From Dromiciops gliroides (Eukaryota; Chordata; Mammalia; Microbiotheria; Microbiotheriidae), in contig NC_057867.1 in NCBI RefSeq assembly GCF_019393635.1, positions 66,219,492 through 66,283,491 of the forward strand: 64,000 bases of DNA. Direction: 5' to 3'. Positions 20,500-32,239 of this stretch are shown here, piece by piece. Position numbers and translations under genes: made by a program. Below the pieces are notes generated by a model. The model was given only the letters and a program-made list of their open reading frames with translations. It did not search any database and was not told the DNA's origin. Each line of letters starts with the position of its first letter. The stretch's first letter is position 1.

Positions 20500-20648
20500 G
20501 TCGTTTTTTTTGTAGGGCAGTGAGGGTTAACTGACTTGCCCAGGGTCACACAGCTAGTAAGTGTCAAGTGTCTGATGCTGGATTTGAACTCAGGTCCTCC
20601 TGAATCCAGGGCCGGTGCTTTATCCACTGCAGTGCCACCTAGCTGCCC
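20500..20648 (-). repeat. tRNA-derived SINE (WSINE1-like)
   Basis: Reverse-oriented. TSDs of 19 bp, CAAAGGCTAACGATGAGGA and CAAAGGCTTACGATGAGGA (20481-20499, 20649-20667), one mismatch. It lies only about 110 bp past the previous SINE's right TSD. Confidence 0.95.
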
Positions 20649-20667
20649 CAAAGGCTTACGATGAGGA

Positions 20668-21200
20668 AAGGTGACCCCTGTGGTCTTATAGAGAGAGAGA
20701 GAGGGCCCAACACGGAAGTGGGTGAGGAGGAGAGGGGAAAGACTGAAAAAGTGGGGAAAGGAAGGCCTTGTTTTGGAGGGTGCTCCACTGATGAATGCTA
20801 CTAGAGTGAAGAGAGATGGTCTGTGAAAGGCGATTTTGTTATGGTTGTGGCTGAGAGATTTGGTGCTTGAAATGTCTATTCATCCTACCTCTGGAGTGAG
20901 GGAATTGGAATTCTTAGGAGCAACAGGCACTGGATAGGGGTGTGGGAGAACAAGGGCCCAGGGAAGAGATTTTAAGGCAAGTAGAGAAAAAATGGTAACC
21001 AAGGGATATTTGTGGTGGGCTACATAATCAGGGACATGGTGGGGGACAGATTCTACCATGGGGCAACATCCTCTCTGATACTTGAAATAATTGGCAATGT
21101 TCTAAGAGTGAGACACAATGGAAAAGGCAGTGGCAGAAACCACTTAGAGAGGAGAGCCTAAAATGGATACCTTGGAAGTTTTAATCGCATGAGGAATACA
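20668..21200. other. Purine-rich unassigned DNA
   Basis: The plus strand is rich in G and A, with a short (GA)n at 20692-20704. It may be the upstream part of the L1 that follows, but nothing in the minus-strand L1 copy at 34-37 kb lets me confirm this. Confidence 0.35.
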
Positions 21201-23010
21201 GAGAAAAGAGAAACCAGTTAATTATAGGGGTAATGAATCAGAAAATGAGGGTCTTGAGGAGACAGAAAGAGAGGATGGAAAATGAAGACAGTGAGAGAAA
21301 TCCTTTTTGGAAAGGGTTACAAAAATGAAATTTAAAAAACTAATGAACAGAAATAGCTGAAGAGGAGGAGACAAAAGGAAAATCTACTAATTGTGAGGGA
21401 AAAGGAGGGGGAGGAAGGATTATATAAGTAGTTAAAAACAGAGAACAAAGGAACTAATAAGCAAAACCCTAAATGAGAGAAGGGGTGGGGGGAGTGAGGG
21501 GAAGAGAGCTAGTGGAAACAGAGCCACCTTAAAAAAGATTAAGGTTAGGTAAATAAAGGAACATAATACTGTGTTTACAGCAGAAGAGGGAAAATATAAT
21601 AACATGAAAAAATCCCAATAATAGAGACAGATGGAAGAAAGTATAAACCTTTCATAATTTTAAATGTGAATGGATTAAACAATCCAATAAAATTAAAATG
21701 ACAGATTGGATAAGAAAACAAAACCCTACAATCTGTTGTTTAGGAGAAACACATCTAAAAAGCAAAGACATACACAAAGTAAAACTGAGGGGATAGAAAA
21801 AAATCACTACATTGAGTGAATCCAAAAAAGTAGGAAATACAATCATGCTATCTGACAAAGCAAAAACAATCATTCAAAAAATAAAAAGGGATAAACAAGG
21901 ACACGTTATTATGCTGAAAGGAACCATAGATAATAAACCAATATCAGTAATAAACTTATATGTTCCAAATGTATTTTCTAAATGAGACAGCAAAAGCACA
22001 CACACAGATATATATGTATGTGTGTGTATGTGTGTATATCTCTGTCTGTCTGTCTGTCTTTCTCAGTACCACATAGAACACCTACAAAAATTGATCATGT
22101 ACTAAGGCACAGAGATATTACAAACAAATATAAAAAGGCTGAAATAATTAAAACATCCTTTACAGACCATAACACAATAAAAAGTTGTTGGTTGAGGGAC
22201 CACAAACAAAAGATACAGACCCAAATGGAGACTTAACAATGAAATCCTAAATAATGAGTGGGTCAAAGAACAAATCATAGAAACATTAATCATGGAAAAG
22301 AAAATAATAATGCTGAACCAACATACCAAAATTTCTGGGATGCAGCTAAAGCATTCCTCAGGGGGTAAATCATATGCTCACAAACATATATTAACAAAAT
22401 AGAAAAAGAATTAATGAACTGAATATGCATTTTTAAAAATTAGAAAGCCAACAAATAAATCCAAAATAAGCACAAAGAGATGGTATTAAAAATTAGGAAG
22501 CCAACAAATAAACCAAAAATAAGCACAAAGAGATGGTATTAAAAATTAACGGGGGAAAAGATAGATTGGAAAAAACTTCCAAAGAACTGATAAATAAAAC
22601 TAAAATCTAGCTCTTTGAAAAGGCTAATAAAATTGATAATCCCTTAGCTAATCCAATTAAAAAGAAGAGAGCAGAAAATCTAATCAATACAAATAGCAAA
22701 TTAGCAAGGTGAAATCACAGTAAAATTAGAAGAAATAAAGAATAATCAGAACATTTGTGCAAGGTTATATGCTAACAAATTTGAGAACACAAAAGAAATA
22801 GAGGAATACCTTCAAAAATATGAAATATACAGACTATCAGAAGACCAGATGGAGATGTTAAATAACCTAATCTCAGAAAAGGAAATAGATCTAGTTGTAA
22901 AGGCACTACCCAAAGTGAAAAAAAAACCTGGTTCTGATGGATTCACAGGATAATTCTATCAATCTTTTAAAGAAAAGTTAGTATCTATACTTGATAAATT
23001 ATTTTCAAAA
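21200..23010 (+). repeat. L1 LINE: ORF2 endonuclease to start of RT
   Basis: Aligns by eye, in inverse orientation, with 34900-36990. Landmarks: 'aaatcctttttggaaagg' (21299), 'ggaaccatagataataaacc' (G-T-x-x-N-K-P endonuclease segment) and 'aaaattgatcatgtactaag' (K-I-D-H-V-L). At the end, 'aaaaaacctggttctgatgg' codes for the K-P-G-S-D-G-F motif that opens the RT domain (about 22925). It is cut off at about 23010 and carries many stops. Confidence 0.85.
21996..22063 (+). repeat. Compound microsatellite (CA, TA, TG, TCTG) inside L1 ORF2
   Basis: Lies between the endonuclease segment and the F-S-x-x-H/Y-x-T-x-T-K-I-D segment of ORF2. The minus-strand L1 has a TA/TG microsatellite at the same homologous place (35886-35935). 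Confidence 0.9.
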
Positions 23011-23990
23011 ATCTAGATTTACTCATAGTGTTTTACTCATAGTTTTCAGAAAATGGACAAGGATTCCATGGTTTAAAATTTTTACATAGGGTATCAGCTC
23101 AAAAGGACATCCCATGATGTTCTCAAGAGTGAAATTCTGAAAATACAAACATAAATGATTTGGTGAGGAAGAAGGAGGAAGGGCTTTTTATAGAGACTGA
23201 TGAATGAAAAAGCATTTAAGTGCTTATTATATGACAAGTTCTCTGAGGATACAAATAGGAAAAGCAAAAAAGGAGTTCACACCCTAATCGGTGGAGGCAG
23301 TAGGAAAATTCAACTGCAGAGTGGTTGAGAAGGCCCATACAACCTAAGGGTATATAGCATTAGTTTGCATGGCAAGGCCCATGGTTCTTGGGATGCTGGG
23401 GTCTGGAAGATAAATAAGCAATACAGATGGTAAGTCATGGATGAGCTTAGGATGCAGTTGCAGGGAATAACATAAAGCCTGATGGTCCTCTGTCTCATCA
23501 TCTTATCCAAGGTGTGAACAGTCAAGCAGCCTAGATGGATTCTAGGTGGCTAGAGCTGAGAGAAAAGGTAGCAGTGACAACTTGGAATCTTAGTAGACAT
23601 GTTTGGAATACAGAATCAGGTAGTTGAAAATGAATATAAAAGAGTGACCTGGAGGAAAATGATCCAAGAGGTTGGAGTGAGACCAAAGAAAAACAGGGTC
23701 CCTTGCTACCCTCCCCCTACAAAAACAAAACACAGTAACAGACACACCAATGAGAAGAAAAGTAGGCTAAAAGCCATACCTATGAAAATTAAAATCTCCC
23801 AAAATAAGTGAGCAAGGCTAAGAAGTACTGATCCCCCCAAAATACTAAAGAACAACCAAATTAGTTAGAATACTAGGAAAAATAGAAATGGAACACACAC
23901 ATGATATCACAAGAGAGTTCCTCAAATGGATAGCTAGATAGCTGAATAGATGAAAGAGAAGTGCATACATACATGCATGCATGAATGCAT
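23011..23990. other. Largely unassigned; MAR-like module at 23195-23300
   Basis: 'gcatttaagtgcttattata' followed by 'gaggatacaaataggaaaag' resembles the MAR-like module at 42820 and 24010. The rest gives no recognisable family or gene. Confidence 0.4.
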
Positions 23991-24435
23991 ACATACATAC
24001 TTACATGCATAATGCATTTATTAAGTAATTACTATATGACAAGCATTGGGCTAAGATCTGGGGATACAAATATTAACAAACGGCAGCCCTACCTCTCAAG
24101 AATCTTAAATTTTATTTTTTCTAGCTGTATAAAATAATTTTTAGGTAGTCTGATTGGTATGGCACTGAATAAGTAAAGGATCTTAAATTTTAATGAAGAA
24201 AGATAACACAAAAAAGAGCTGGAAAGTGGGGAGGGTGAGGGTAGGGTACATGCCTGGGGGCAAGACAACCAGTAAGGAGGAAAAAAAGGCCATAGAGTAA
24301 TTTGAGGTGAAGTGTGGTTATTACATAATATAGATAAATGATACATTCAAGGAAATTAAGCAAGAATTAATGGTGGTAAGAAAACCTCAAGACTAAATTT
24401 TTAAAAGGATTGAAAAAATTTTTAAATCACTGGTG
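23962..24435 (+). repeat. (CATA)n run and MAR-like repeat with a small L1 insert
   Basis: 23962-24012 is an imperfect CATA/CATG array. 24008-24100 is a MAR-like module ('gcattgggctaagatctggg'), continuing after a 65-bp insertion at 24115-24179. Confidence 0.65.
24115..24179 (-). mobile_element. 65-bp L1 ORF2 internal fragment with its own TSD
   Basis: The insert matches the minus-strand L1 text at 34185-34235 ('gtctgattggtatggcac' against 'atttgactggtatagcat'), an internal ORF2 segment (I-P-I-R-L-P-K-N on the minus strand). The flanks ATCTTAAATTTTA at 24102-24114 and 24180-24192 are a perfect 13-bp direct repeat. Confidence 0.7.
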
Positions 24436-24439
24436 TAAA

Positions 24440-25095
24440 TCAAACTAAAATTTCAAAGGCACTTTAAAAGATTGGGAAGAAATAATGAAGAAAACTCATG
24501 TAAATGACATAGTAGAATACCTTAAAAAACCCACAGAAGCAACCAACAGCAGATATAGTACAGTGGAAAATGGAATTGTATGCAGTAAAGAGCATCTGGA
24601 AATATAGGCTCAAAAAATCACTGAATTATCTAAATTATTTGGAAAACATGCAGAACCAAGTCATATAGTTGGACAGAACTGGATCACAGCAGAGTGATCT
24701 CAGGATTACTGACATCCTAGAGAACTTTAAAAAAAGAACCTGAATGCTATATTTCAGGAAATTGTCAAATAAAAATTCCCAGAATTGGCAAAAACAACAG
24801 GAAAAAAATATTGTTAGCAAGAATCCACTGGACACCACCAATAAAGAACTCAATATTTAACATGCCTAGACACATCATGGTTAAACTCCAATAAGGAAAA
24901 ATCCTATAAGCTGCCAGAAAAGTGTTGAAATCAGTTCCCAAGTATCAATAATGAGGATCAAAGCAGATTCTAAGGAGGACTACGGATGATTGGAAAAATT
25001 TGAATACATTCATAAAAATGAGACTCAAATCCAGAATTGTTTGCTCAGAAAATTTAATATATTCTATGAAATAATGAGATGGCTATTTGAATACA
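24440..25095 (+). repeat. L1/HAL1-like LINE fragment
   Basis: Similar in content and order to 7290-7800: 'cctataagctgccagaaaag', 'tcataaaaatgagactcaaa' and a 'cagaattgtttgctcagaaa' step that corresponds to the 'cccagcaaaac' motif. There are no open frames. Confidence 0.5.
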
Positions 25096-25099
25096 AACA

Positions 25100-26245
25100 A
25101 GCTTTGAAAAATTTATTTGGGGGAAGGACTTCTGGCAGTATGGCTGAATGAAGGGTTCATTCCTAAGCTCAGCTCCTTTCCATCACCTCAAAATAGTACC
25201 ACATGAACCAAAAAACCCCCACATAACCAACTATATCAAGGAGGGGAAAGGTAAGAACCTCTTATAGGGAAAAATATTTACAGGAAAACTGAGATGGGGG
25301 AAGGAGGGAGAGAACAAGGGAGAGAAGAAGGAAAGAGAAGGGGAAAAAAAAGGGAAGGAGAGAGAGACAGAAGAAATGAGTCAGCAAGAGAAAAAGAGTC
25401 CAATATAATGAAAATAGAAGGCAGGAAGAAATAACATTTCAACTACCAGAATACCACAAGAATAGGGAATAGAACAATTTCAAGAGCCTTTATAATGTCT
25501 TAGGAGTTCAATAGAAGAATTAAAGGAATATTGGACCTCTATAAGGACAGAGATAATATCTTTTAAAAAATACAAAAAGACCAACATTACAACCAAGTTT
25601 GATTTGTATCACAAACATAGGGATAGCTTAACATTAAGAACACAATTAGCATAATTAATCATTGATATAAAATAAAAATCACATGATTATATTAATAGGA
25701 ACAAAAAAAAGACATTGGAAAGAGTATAACATTTATGTTTTTAAAATATAAGAATTGTTGCCCACTGATTGGGAAATTGTTAAATAAATTATATGAACAT
25801 AATGGAATATTGCTGTACTGTAAGATATTATGAGCATGATGAATATGGAGAAACATGGGAAGACTTTATGAACTGATGCAAAGTTTAGTAAGAAGAACCA
25901 GGAAAACAATATGTACAATGACTATAATAGTGTCAATGGAAATAACAGCACCACCAACACAACTGAAATTGAATGCTATGAACAAACTTGTTTCCAAAGA
26001 AGAAATATGAAAATGTCCCTCCTTCCCTTCTTTTCAGCGGTAGGGGACTACAGGTATAGCACACTGCATATAATGTTGGACTTAATTTGTATGTTGGTTA
26101 GTTTTCCTAAACTGTTTTTTTTTCATCTTTTTTATTCTTGGTTATAAGTGATTCTGAACTAGGGAGGAGGACAGGGGAGAGGTATACTGGAAAGTGGGGG
26201 TAATATAAAAACAAACTATATTAAGAAACATTTTTTAAAAATAAG
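25100..26245 (+). repeat. L1 LINE pieces: 5' end, RT scrap, 3' end
   Basis: 25110-25260 looks like an L1 start ('acttctggcagtatggctga'). 25560-25750 matches the ORF2 RT segment before A-E-K-A-F-D ('aaaatcacatgattatatta', K-N-H-M-I-I). 25745-26245 is the ORF2 C-terminus plus 3' UTR ('gtaagaagaaccaggaaaac'). Purine-rich DNA at 25300-25400 links the first two. It is either one heavily deleted copy or several. Confidence 0.65.
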
Positions 26246-26299
26246 CACAGGAAGAAAATTATCTTGTCTTAAAATAGCCAAGGGTATGTATCTAAAAAA

Positions 26300-26868
26300 G
26301 CAAGAAAACCTCCAGAATTTCAGAGGATTTCAGATGTAGAAAGGACTTCGGTGGCCATCAAGTCCAACCATCCGTGATCAAGACTCCCCTCTACAACATT
26401 ATCCGGCCTTTGCTTGAAGACCTCCACTGAGAAATTTACTACTTGTGGAGGAAGCCCATTCTACATTGTGACAGTTTTAATCTTGACACTGAACAGAGGT
26501 TCTTCCTCTACTTAGAGCAACTTCTACTTCTTGGTAGAACAAGTGCTCCTTTCCACATGACAGCTCTTCAAATACTTGAAGAAAATTATTGTGTTGCCCC
26601 TAAGTCTTCTCTTTGGTTTAAAGAACTCCAGTTCCTTCACTACTATTTCATGAACTTAAGGACCTTCATCAGCCTAACTGCCCTTATCTGGATACTCTCG
26701 TTTATAAGTCATTTCTAAAATGTGGTTCCCAGAATGGAATGTGTTACTCCAGATGTAGCCTGATAAGGTAGAGTAAAGTGGGACCATCACCTCTAAAATC
26801 ATGGTTGGTCATCATACTGGTCAGCATATTTAGAAGTCTTTCAAAGTTGTCTGTTCTTAAAATGTTAC
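26300..26868 (-). repeat. CR1/L3-type LINE 3' region
   Basis: This is the reverse complement of the same part of CR1 that lies at 700-1380. 'ttgcttgaagacctccactg' is the inverse of the 'ggaggtcttcaagcaaagg' module, and 'ctccagatgtagcctgataa' is the inverse of the 'ggtcagaccacatctggag' module. The 91-codon plus frame at 26443-26718 is its shadow. Confidence 0.82.
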
Positions 26869-26869
26869 T

Positions 26870-27400
26870 GTAAAAATTATTCTCTTGGTTCTACACTTCA
26901 CTCTATATCAGTTCATGTAAACTTTCCCAGTTTTCTCTGAGACTGTCCCTTTTATCATTTCCTATGGCACAGAATAATTCTATTTCATCCATATGTCATA
27001 TTTTGTTAAGCCATTCCCTATTGATGGGCACCCTCTCACTTTCTAGTTCTTTGCTACCAAAAAAAGCTGCTAGAAATATTTTTGTATATAGAGGGTCCTT
27101 TTCTTCTTTGACTTTGTTTTGTAGCATGGGCCTAGTAGTGATATATCTGGGTCAGGGGCGGCTAGGTGGTGCAGTGGATAGAGCACCGGCCCTGGATTCA
27201 GAAGTACCTGAGTTCAAATCCGGCCTCAGACACTTAACACTTACTAGCTGTGTGACCCTGGGCAAGTCGCTTAACCCAAATTGCCTCACTAAAAAAAAAA
27301 AAAAAAGATATATCTGGGTCAAAGGGAATGCAAAGGACTTTGGGGGCATAGTTCCAAATGACTTTCTAGAATGGCTGGACCAATTCAAGGCTCCACCAAG
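26870..27400 (-). repeat. L1 ORF2 C-terminal region, split by a SINE
   Basis: The plus-strand text follows the same order as 31620-31990: 'ggttctacacttcactctat', 'gccattccctattgatgggc', 'gctagaaatatttttgtata', then after the SINE 'gaatggctggaccaattcaa'. Confidence 0.85.
27155..27306 (+). repeat. tRNA-derived SINE (WSINE1-like) in L1
   Basis: Forward copy with a long A tail. Perfect 15-bp TSDs, GATATATCTGGGTCA, at 27140-27154 and 27307-27321. A 166-codon frame (26964-27464) runs through SINE and L1 and is not a gene. Confidence 0.95.
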
Positions 27401-27419
27401 ACCACAACCTCAACCTGCC

Positions 27420-27745
27420 ATCTCCTGCCTCTGTGCTTTTATCTTCACCATCCTCTATGCTTAGAACTCCTTTCCTCTTTATGTCTATGTCTTTATCTCT
27501 TTTCTTATATCTTTTCAAAGGTAGTGCTATCTCTGTGAAGTTTTCCCTGGGGGCTCTAGCTGAAAGTGAGCTTCCATTTTGGTCCCCTGCACTCCCTACC
27601 TGGGATCATATTTGTATTTGTGTGCCTGGTGTAACCATATCATGTCATCCTCCAGTAGGGCAAAGACTGTGCAGTTTTTCATCTTTGTACCCCCCATCTA
27701 ACCTCAGTGCCGTGGGCTGCTTAATAAGTGTCTTTCAAGTTGAAC
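27420..27745 (+). repeat. L2 LINE 3' end
   Basis: Runs from 'tgcttagaactcctttcctc' through 'tcctccagtagggcaaagac' to the terminal module 'ggctgcttaataagtgtctt'. Confidence 0.75.
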
Positions 27746-27759
27746 TGAATTGCAAAGAC

Positions 27760-28000
27760 AGATGAGCAAGGTGTAACGGGATGAGTGCTGAACCTAGAGT
27801 CAGAGAAAGTGACCTCATTTTCTTCCACCGTCAACTGCAGGGATTACACTAGGTGATCTCTGAGGTCCCTTCCAACTCTGTGATAGAAGGAATGACATAA
27901 GAGCAGTCATTTACAGAGGAGGAAGTGACTTTGCCCAGAGTCACACAGGTGAAAGTAATGCTAAAGCCACTTTTCCTCAAACCAAGGAGGAAGCCTGGAC
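27760..28000. repeat. MIR fragments, plus then minus
   Basis: 27765-27890 ends in 'ctgaggtcccttccaactct' (plus). 27905-27975 has 'tttgcccagagtcacacagg' (minus). Confidence 0.65.
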
Positions 28001-29135
28001 TGTAGTGTATTTTCCAGAGTGGCTGGAGCCAAGAATAATATCACATGACCCAACCAACTTCAAAGGTCCCAGCCCTCGGGCTCACTCCTGTTCTGCCTAT
28101 TCCTGCCAAGGCAACCGGGAGCTGAGGGGGGCTGTCAGGGACAGCTGTCCAGAGGGTTTCACAGGAGTCCCCAAAGCTCTCAGCACATGGGAGCACCTCC
28201 TTGCCCCAGGAAGCCTGGAGCAAGTGTAAGAGTGAGGGCAAAGCTTCAGACAAGGCCAGGCCCGACAATTGTGGGGTATAGGACAGCACAAGAAGAAGGC
28301 CCCTTGTGGCCACTGGAGTTTACAGTAACCTCATGGTGTGCAGGCCATCACCCAGGCTTGACTTCAGTCAGCTCAGAAACCGTTTATAGCTCAAAAGAGA
28401 GGGGACTAGTGAATTGGGTGGATTAATTACTTCATTTTATTAACTAACATCATTTAGCACACTAATGTGGCCTTGCTTTCAAAGCTTCTGTCCTGCTTTC
28501 AGCTCCCCAGCCACTCATACCCCGAATACCAAGGTGCACGTATATTGGCAGGCCTTTGGGAACAGGAAGGAGGCCAAGGGCCCAGGTGGGGAACACATCA
28601 CTGGTGTTGTTGTGTCTTGGCACGGAACCTAGAACTGGAAAATGGACATTGACCTGGGGCTAGTGTCCAGGCTGTCCCAGGTTCTGTAGTGTGGCTAAGG
28701 GGTCAACAACCCAGGGATCCACTGGAGGCAACTGGAGGGCATTTGGGATTTCATCAAAGGTCTTGCTTAGGAGTGGAAACATGGGCCTTCTGGGAAGTGC
28801 TGTGGTTTCATCATGGGAGGCCCAAGCTCCCAGTTGGGCAGTGTAGTACAGACAGCTGGACATCATCTCCTGAGGGTATAGGCTCAGGTCATAGTACTAA
28901 TATATAAATACTTTCAGGTATAAGGCCATGGTGGTCCCCTTTCCCATCCCCAAGAAAAAGAAGACACAGAGTGGATTATCATCACTATTACTTTCATTAG
29001 CATACATATGAGTAGGTGATCTTTCTACTGTGATTGCTTCTTGTACTGACACAGATTGCAACTTGTCCACATTTTCTTATTTTGTGCTCTTCTATTAAAA
29101 ACAACTCACAATTCTTTAGTATGATAAGTGCAAGA
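28001..29135. other. 1.1 kb of low-repeat, GC-richer DNA; no gene supported
   Basis: Several 60-90 codon frames overlap on both strands (28005-28229, 28041-28313, 28187-28426, 28660-28866), as expected in GC-richer DNA. None shows a known domain, and the sense frames do not line up with splice sites. 28405-28480 and 28965-29060 are AT-rich and could be conserved non-coding DNA. Confidence 0.35.
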
Positions 29136-29285
29136 AGTCCTAGAACTACGGTTCCCAGTTCACTGGAGGGGAAACAGAGGCTTAAGGAAGGGAAGTGATT
29201 TGCCCCAATTAGTGTCAAAGCTAGGATTCACACCCATGACTCCATGTCCAAGACTCTTTTCAGTAGGATCAGGTGCACCTGATGA
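29136..29285 (-). repeat. MIR-type SINE fragment
   Basis: 'ttcactggaggggaaacaga' and 'gaagtgatttgccccaatta' are the reversed MIR tail and CORE. Confidence 0.65.
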
Positions 29286-29539
29286 CTTCCCATCCATCCC
29301 CACCCCACTTTCAGGGTCCTTCCTGACTCTCCTACCTTGTATATTTTGTAATCCTTTGCAGAAGGTCTCCCTGAGACTCAAGGGAGTCTTGGAAGTTCAC
29401 CTAGCCTCTAATGTTCCACTAAGACCCTCAAACAAAATGCAGACAGGACCTACCTCCAAGGTGGTGCAGCTTCCTTCCCAGGAATCAATGGGAGTATCCA
29501 CACTTTTCTATGACAATAGTTGGTCAGCTAGCTTCCTGC

Positions 29540-30030
29540 CATCGCTACTTTGTGCCAGGCACTATGCTAAGCTCCAAGGATACAAAGAAAGGCTCTGAAG
29601 GAGTTCAGTCAAATGGGATAGCCTGCATGCAAGCAACTATGTACAAACAAGCCATATCTACAGGATAAATTGGAGATAATCCTAGAGGGAAGGCATGAAG
29701 ATGAAGAAGTACTGGAGATGACGGGATGTTAGCCAAGACTTGAAGGAAGACAGAGAAGCTGGGAAGTGGAGATGAGTGGGGAGAGCATTCCATGGATTGG
29801 GGACAGCCAATGAAAATGCTCAGGTGGGATATCAGATGTGTCAATGGATCACAGGGTATGTGGTGGGGAATAAGGTGTCAGAAGACTGGAAAGGTGGAAA
29901 GCAACCAGGTTTTGAAAAGCTGTCTAAGACAGAAGATTTTGTATTTGATCCTGGAGATAATGGGGAGCCACTGAAGTTTCTTCAGTAGTGGGGTAAGGTG
30001 GTCAGATCTGTGCTGTCAAAGTGATCCTCC
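29540..30030 (+). repeat. Long MAR-like interspersed repeat, about 0.5 kb
   Basis: Begins with 'tttgtgccaggcactatgct' and 'ggatacaaagaaaggctctg', then runs through 'ggagagcattccatggattg' to 'gagataatggggagccactg' and 'gtaaggtggtcagatctgtg'. The same order of modules occurs at 38390-38890 and, in part, at 42820-43140. Class is unresolved. Confidence 0.65.
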
Positions 30031-31415
30031 TAAAGCAAAGTGAAGGATGGAGTAATTTCCTAAAGAAATTGGAGGCCAGGGAGGGGAGGGGATTTGCTGA
30101 CATAGAACTCAGGTCTCCTGTCTTCTACAAGGACCAGTGTTCCATACCACATTATCTGACTGACACCATATTTCCTCATTTCTTTTATCACTGGTATCCC
30201 AAATTTTGAGAGGCTGCATGGAGAAGTAGATGGAGATTTGGTCTCGGGTTCAGAACCCCCTTCCATACAACCTGGCTGTTTGAGCCAGAGCATACCTAAC
30301 TTCTCAGTACCCTAGGCAACTCTGCCACTAGACTGTTCAGAGAAGGTCTACATCACCACTGGTAAAAGCAGTTTCCTCTTTCAAAGTTTCCCTTCCTAAT
30401 TAAATCATAGGTCCAGTTCCATCCCATCTGATCCCATCCCAAATCTCAGAAAAAGACACACATTATTTGTGGTAGATAAAATACTTGATTGGAGGTAGGG
30501 TGGAGATCACTGCTGAGCAAATTCAGTATCCTAGTTGATATTCTAAAACCTTGGCTTCAAACTTTCAGAAACTATGACTTCCATCTCCATTCTACTTTAG
30601 CCACCCACAGGGGTTAGCCACACCTCAGACTTCAACATCATTTGGAATGACTCCACCTCCAAGAGCATGAACTCTGAAATTCCTCAGTATGACTCTATAT
30701 TTCTGTCTTTCCACCTCTCCCACACCCTCAATTCTACTGATCCTGCTTCTTTGTCCTTATTGAGACCTTTGTGTGTTATAATGGAGTCACAGGACCAGGG
30801 TTCCAATCTTGACTGCTACTGTGTTACCTGTGGAAACTTCCTTCTTCTCTGAACTGAAAGGGTTGGACTACATAATTTTAAAGGTCTCCACCAGTTCCAA
30901 ATCCCACGGTCCTGGGAACTCCAACCTATTTGTGGTCCTAGTCTATCATTGCTATTCTTGCTTCATGCGACTTCCAACCACACCCTCCCACCACTAGCCT
31001 GGACCTCATGGTCAGTGAGTAATTAGCCACCACCCTAGAAACTCTCACCATTCCCTTCTGCCATTTTCACCTTGTTAATCCCTAACCCCGGATAACTCAC
31101 ACCATCTGATTTTTTTTTCCATTCCTACTCCACTGTTGCCAACATTTAGCTGTTGGAGGAAGTCAGAAAACCACACTGACTTCAAATTCATGCTATCTGA
31201 CCTCAGCTAAGTCCAGATTGTTGAATGGCAATCCTTTAATTCATCCCTTATGGGCTTCTTCTTGTGACTTTCCCCAGAGTGACTATTGCAAAGCTTTTCC
31301 TTACTCCTCAAGTCCCCCAAGTTCAAATGGGCCCCATAGTTATTACCAATATCACCTTCCCTCCCTGGCTCAGGGAGCCCATTCCATATAACAAGTAGTA
31401 TTTTTTAGAAAGAGA
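30031..31415. repeat. Old MIR/L2 debris with unassigned DNA
   Basis: 30760-30930 is a plus MIR copy ('gaccagggttccaatcttga', then 'gggttggactacataatttt'). 30590-30760 and 30930-31350 are C/T-rich and resemble L2 sense sequence only weakly. No gene is supported. Confidence 0.45.
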
Positions 31416-32093
31416 AAAAAATGGCACAAATGATCAATACATTGAAAAAATTTGAAAATATGTATAATACCTATGGACCTCTCAACTCCATGAAGGGTGG
31501 GGGTGTCCTCTCATATCTCTTTGGTCTAGTCCTGTTAGATCTTTATAGTTTTGTTACATTTACTTTTGATTTTTTTGTTTATGATTGTTCTTTCCACTTA
31601 GATTGTTATAGTTATTGTGTATACTGTTTTTAGCTCTGCTCACTTCATTTTGCATTAGTTTATGGAGATTTTTTCATGCGTCTTTGTACTCATCACACCA
31701 ATCATTTCTTACACCACAGTAGTATTCCATTACATTCATGCACCACAATTCATTTAGCCACTCCCTGATTGATGGGCATCTACTTTGTTTCCAATGACCA
31801 GCCATAGCAAAAAAAGTGTTACTATAAATATTTTGGAGTATATTGGGACTTTCTTCCTGTCAATGGCTTGCTTGGGGCATAAACCCAGTAATGGAGTTTC
31901 TGGTTCAAAGGGTATGGACCTTTCAGTCACTTTATTTGCATAATTCCAAATTGCTGTCTTTAAAAAAATGGTTGTACAAATGGTTGTACAATTTTGCAGC
32001 TCCACCAACAATACTTATGTTTCATGTAATCAATTATCTATTTTATCTTCTATAATTGCCTCTATCCCTTGTTTCATTAAGAATACATCTCCT

Positions 32094-32239
32094 GGGGGGC
32101 AGCTAGGTGGCACAGTGGATAAAGCACAAGCCCTGGATTCAGGAGGACCCGAGTTCAAATCTAGCCTCTGATACTTGACACTTACCAGCTGTGTGACCTT
32201 GGGCAAGTCACTTAACCCTCATTGCCCTGCTTTTAAAAA
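32094..32239 (+). repeat. tRNA-derived SINE, first of a tandem pair
   Basis: Forward copy with a short A tail (TTTTAAAAA). Its left TSD, AAGAATACATCTCCT, lies at 32079-32093. No TSD separates it from the next copy. Confidence 0.92.

Noticed and set aside
23962-24012. Tandem CATA/CATG run as a possible regulatory or structural site
   Set aside because: It is an ordinary imperfect microsatellite at the edge of a MAR-like repeat.
26964-27464. Longest open frame in the window (166 codons)
   Set aside because: It runs through an L1 fragment, a SINE and more L1. The middle (GGAVDRAPALDSEVPEFKSG type) is the translation shared by every forward SINE copy.
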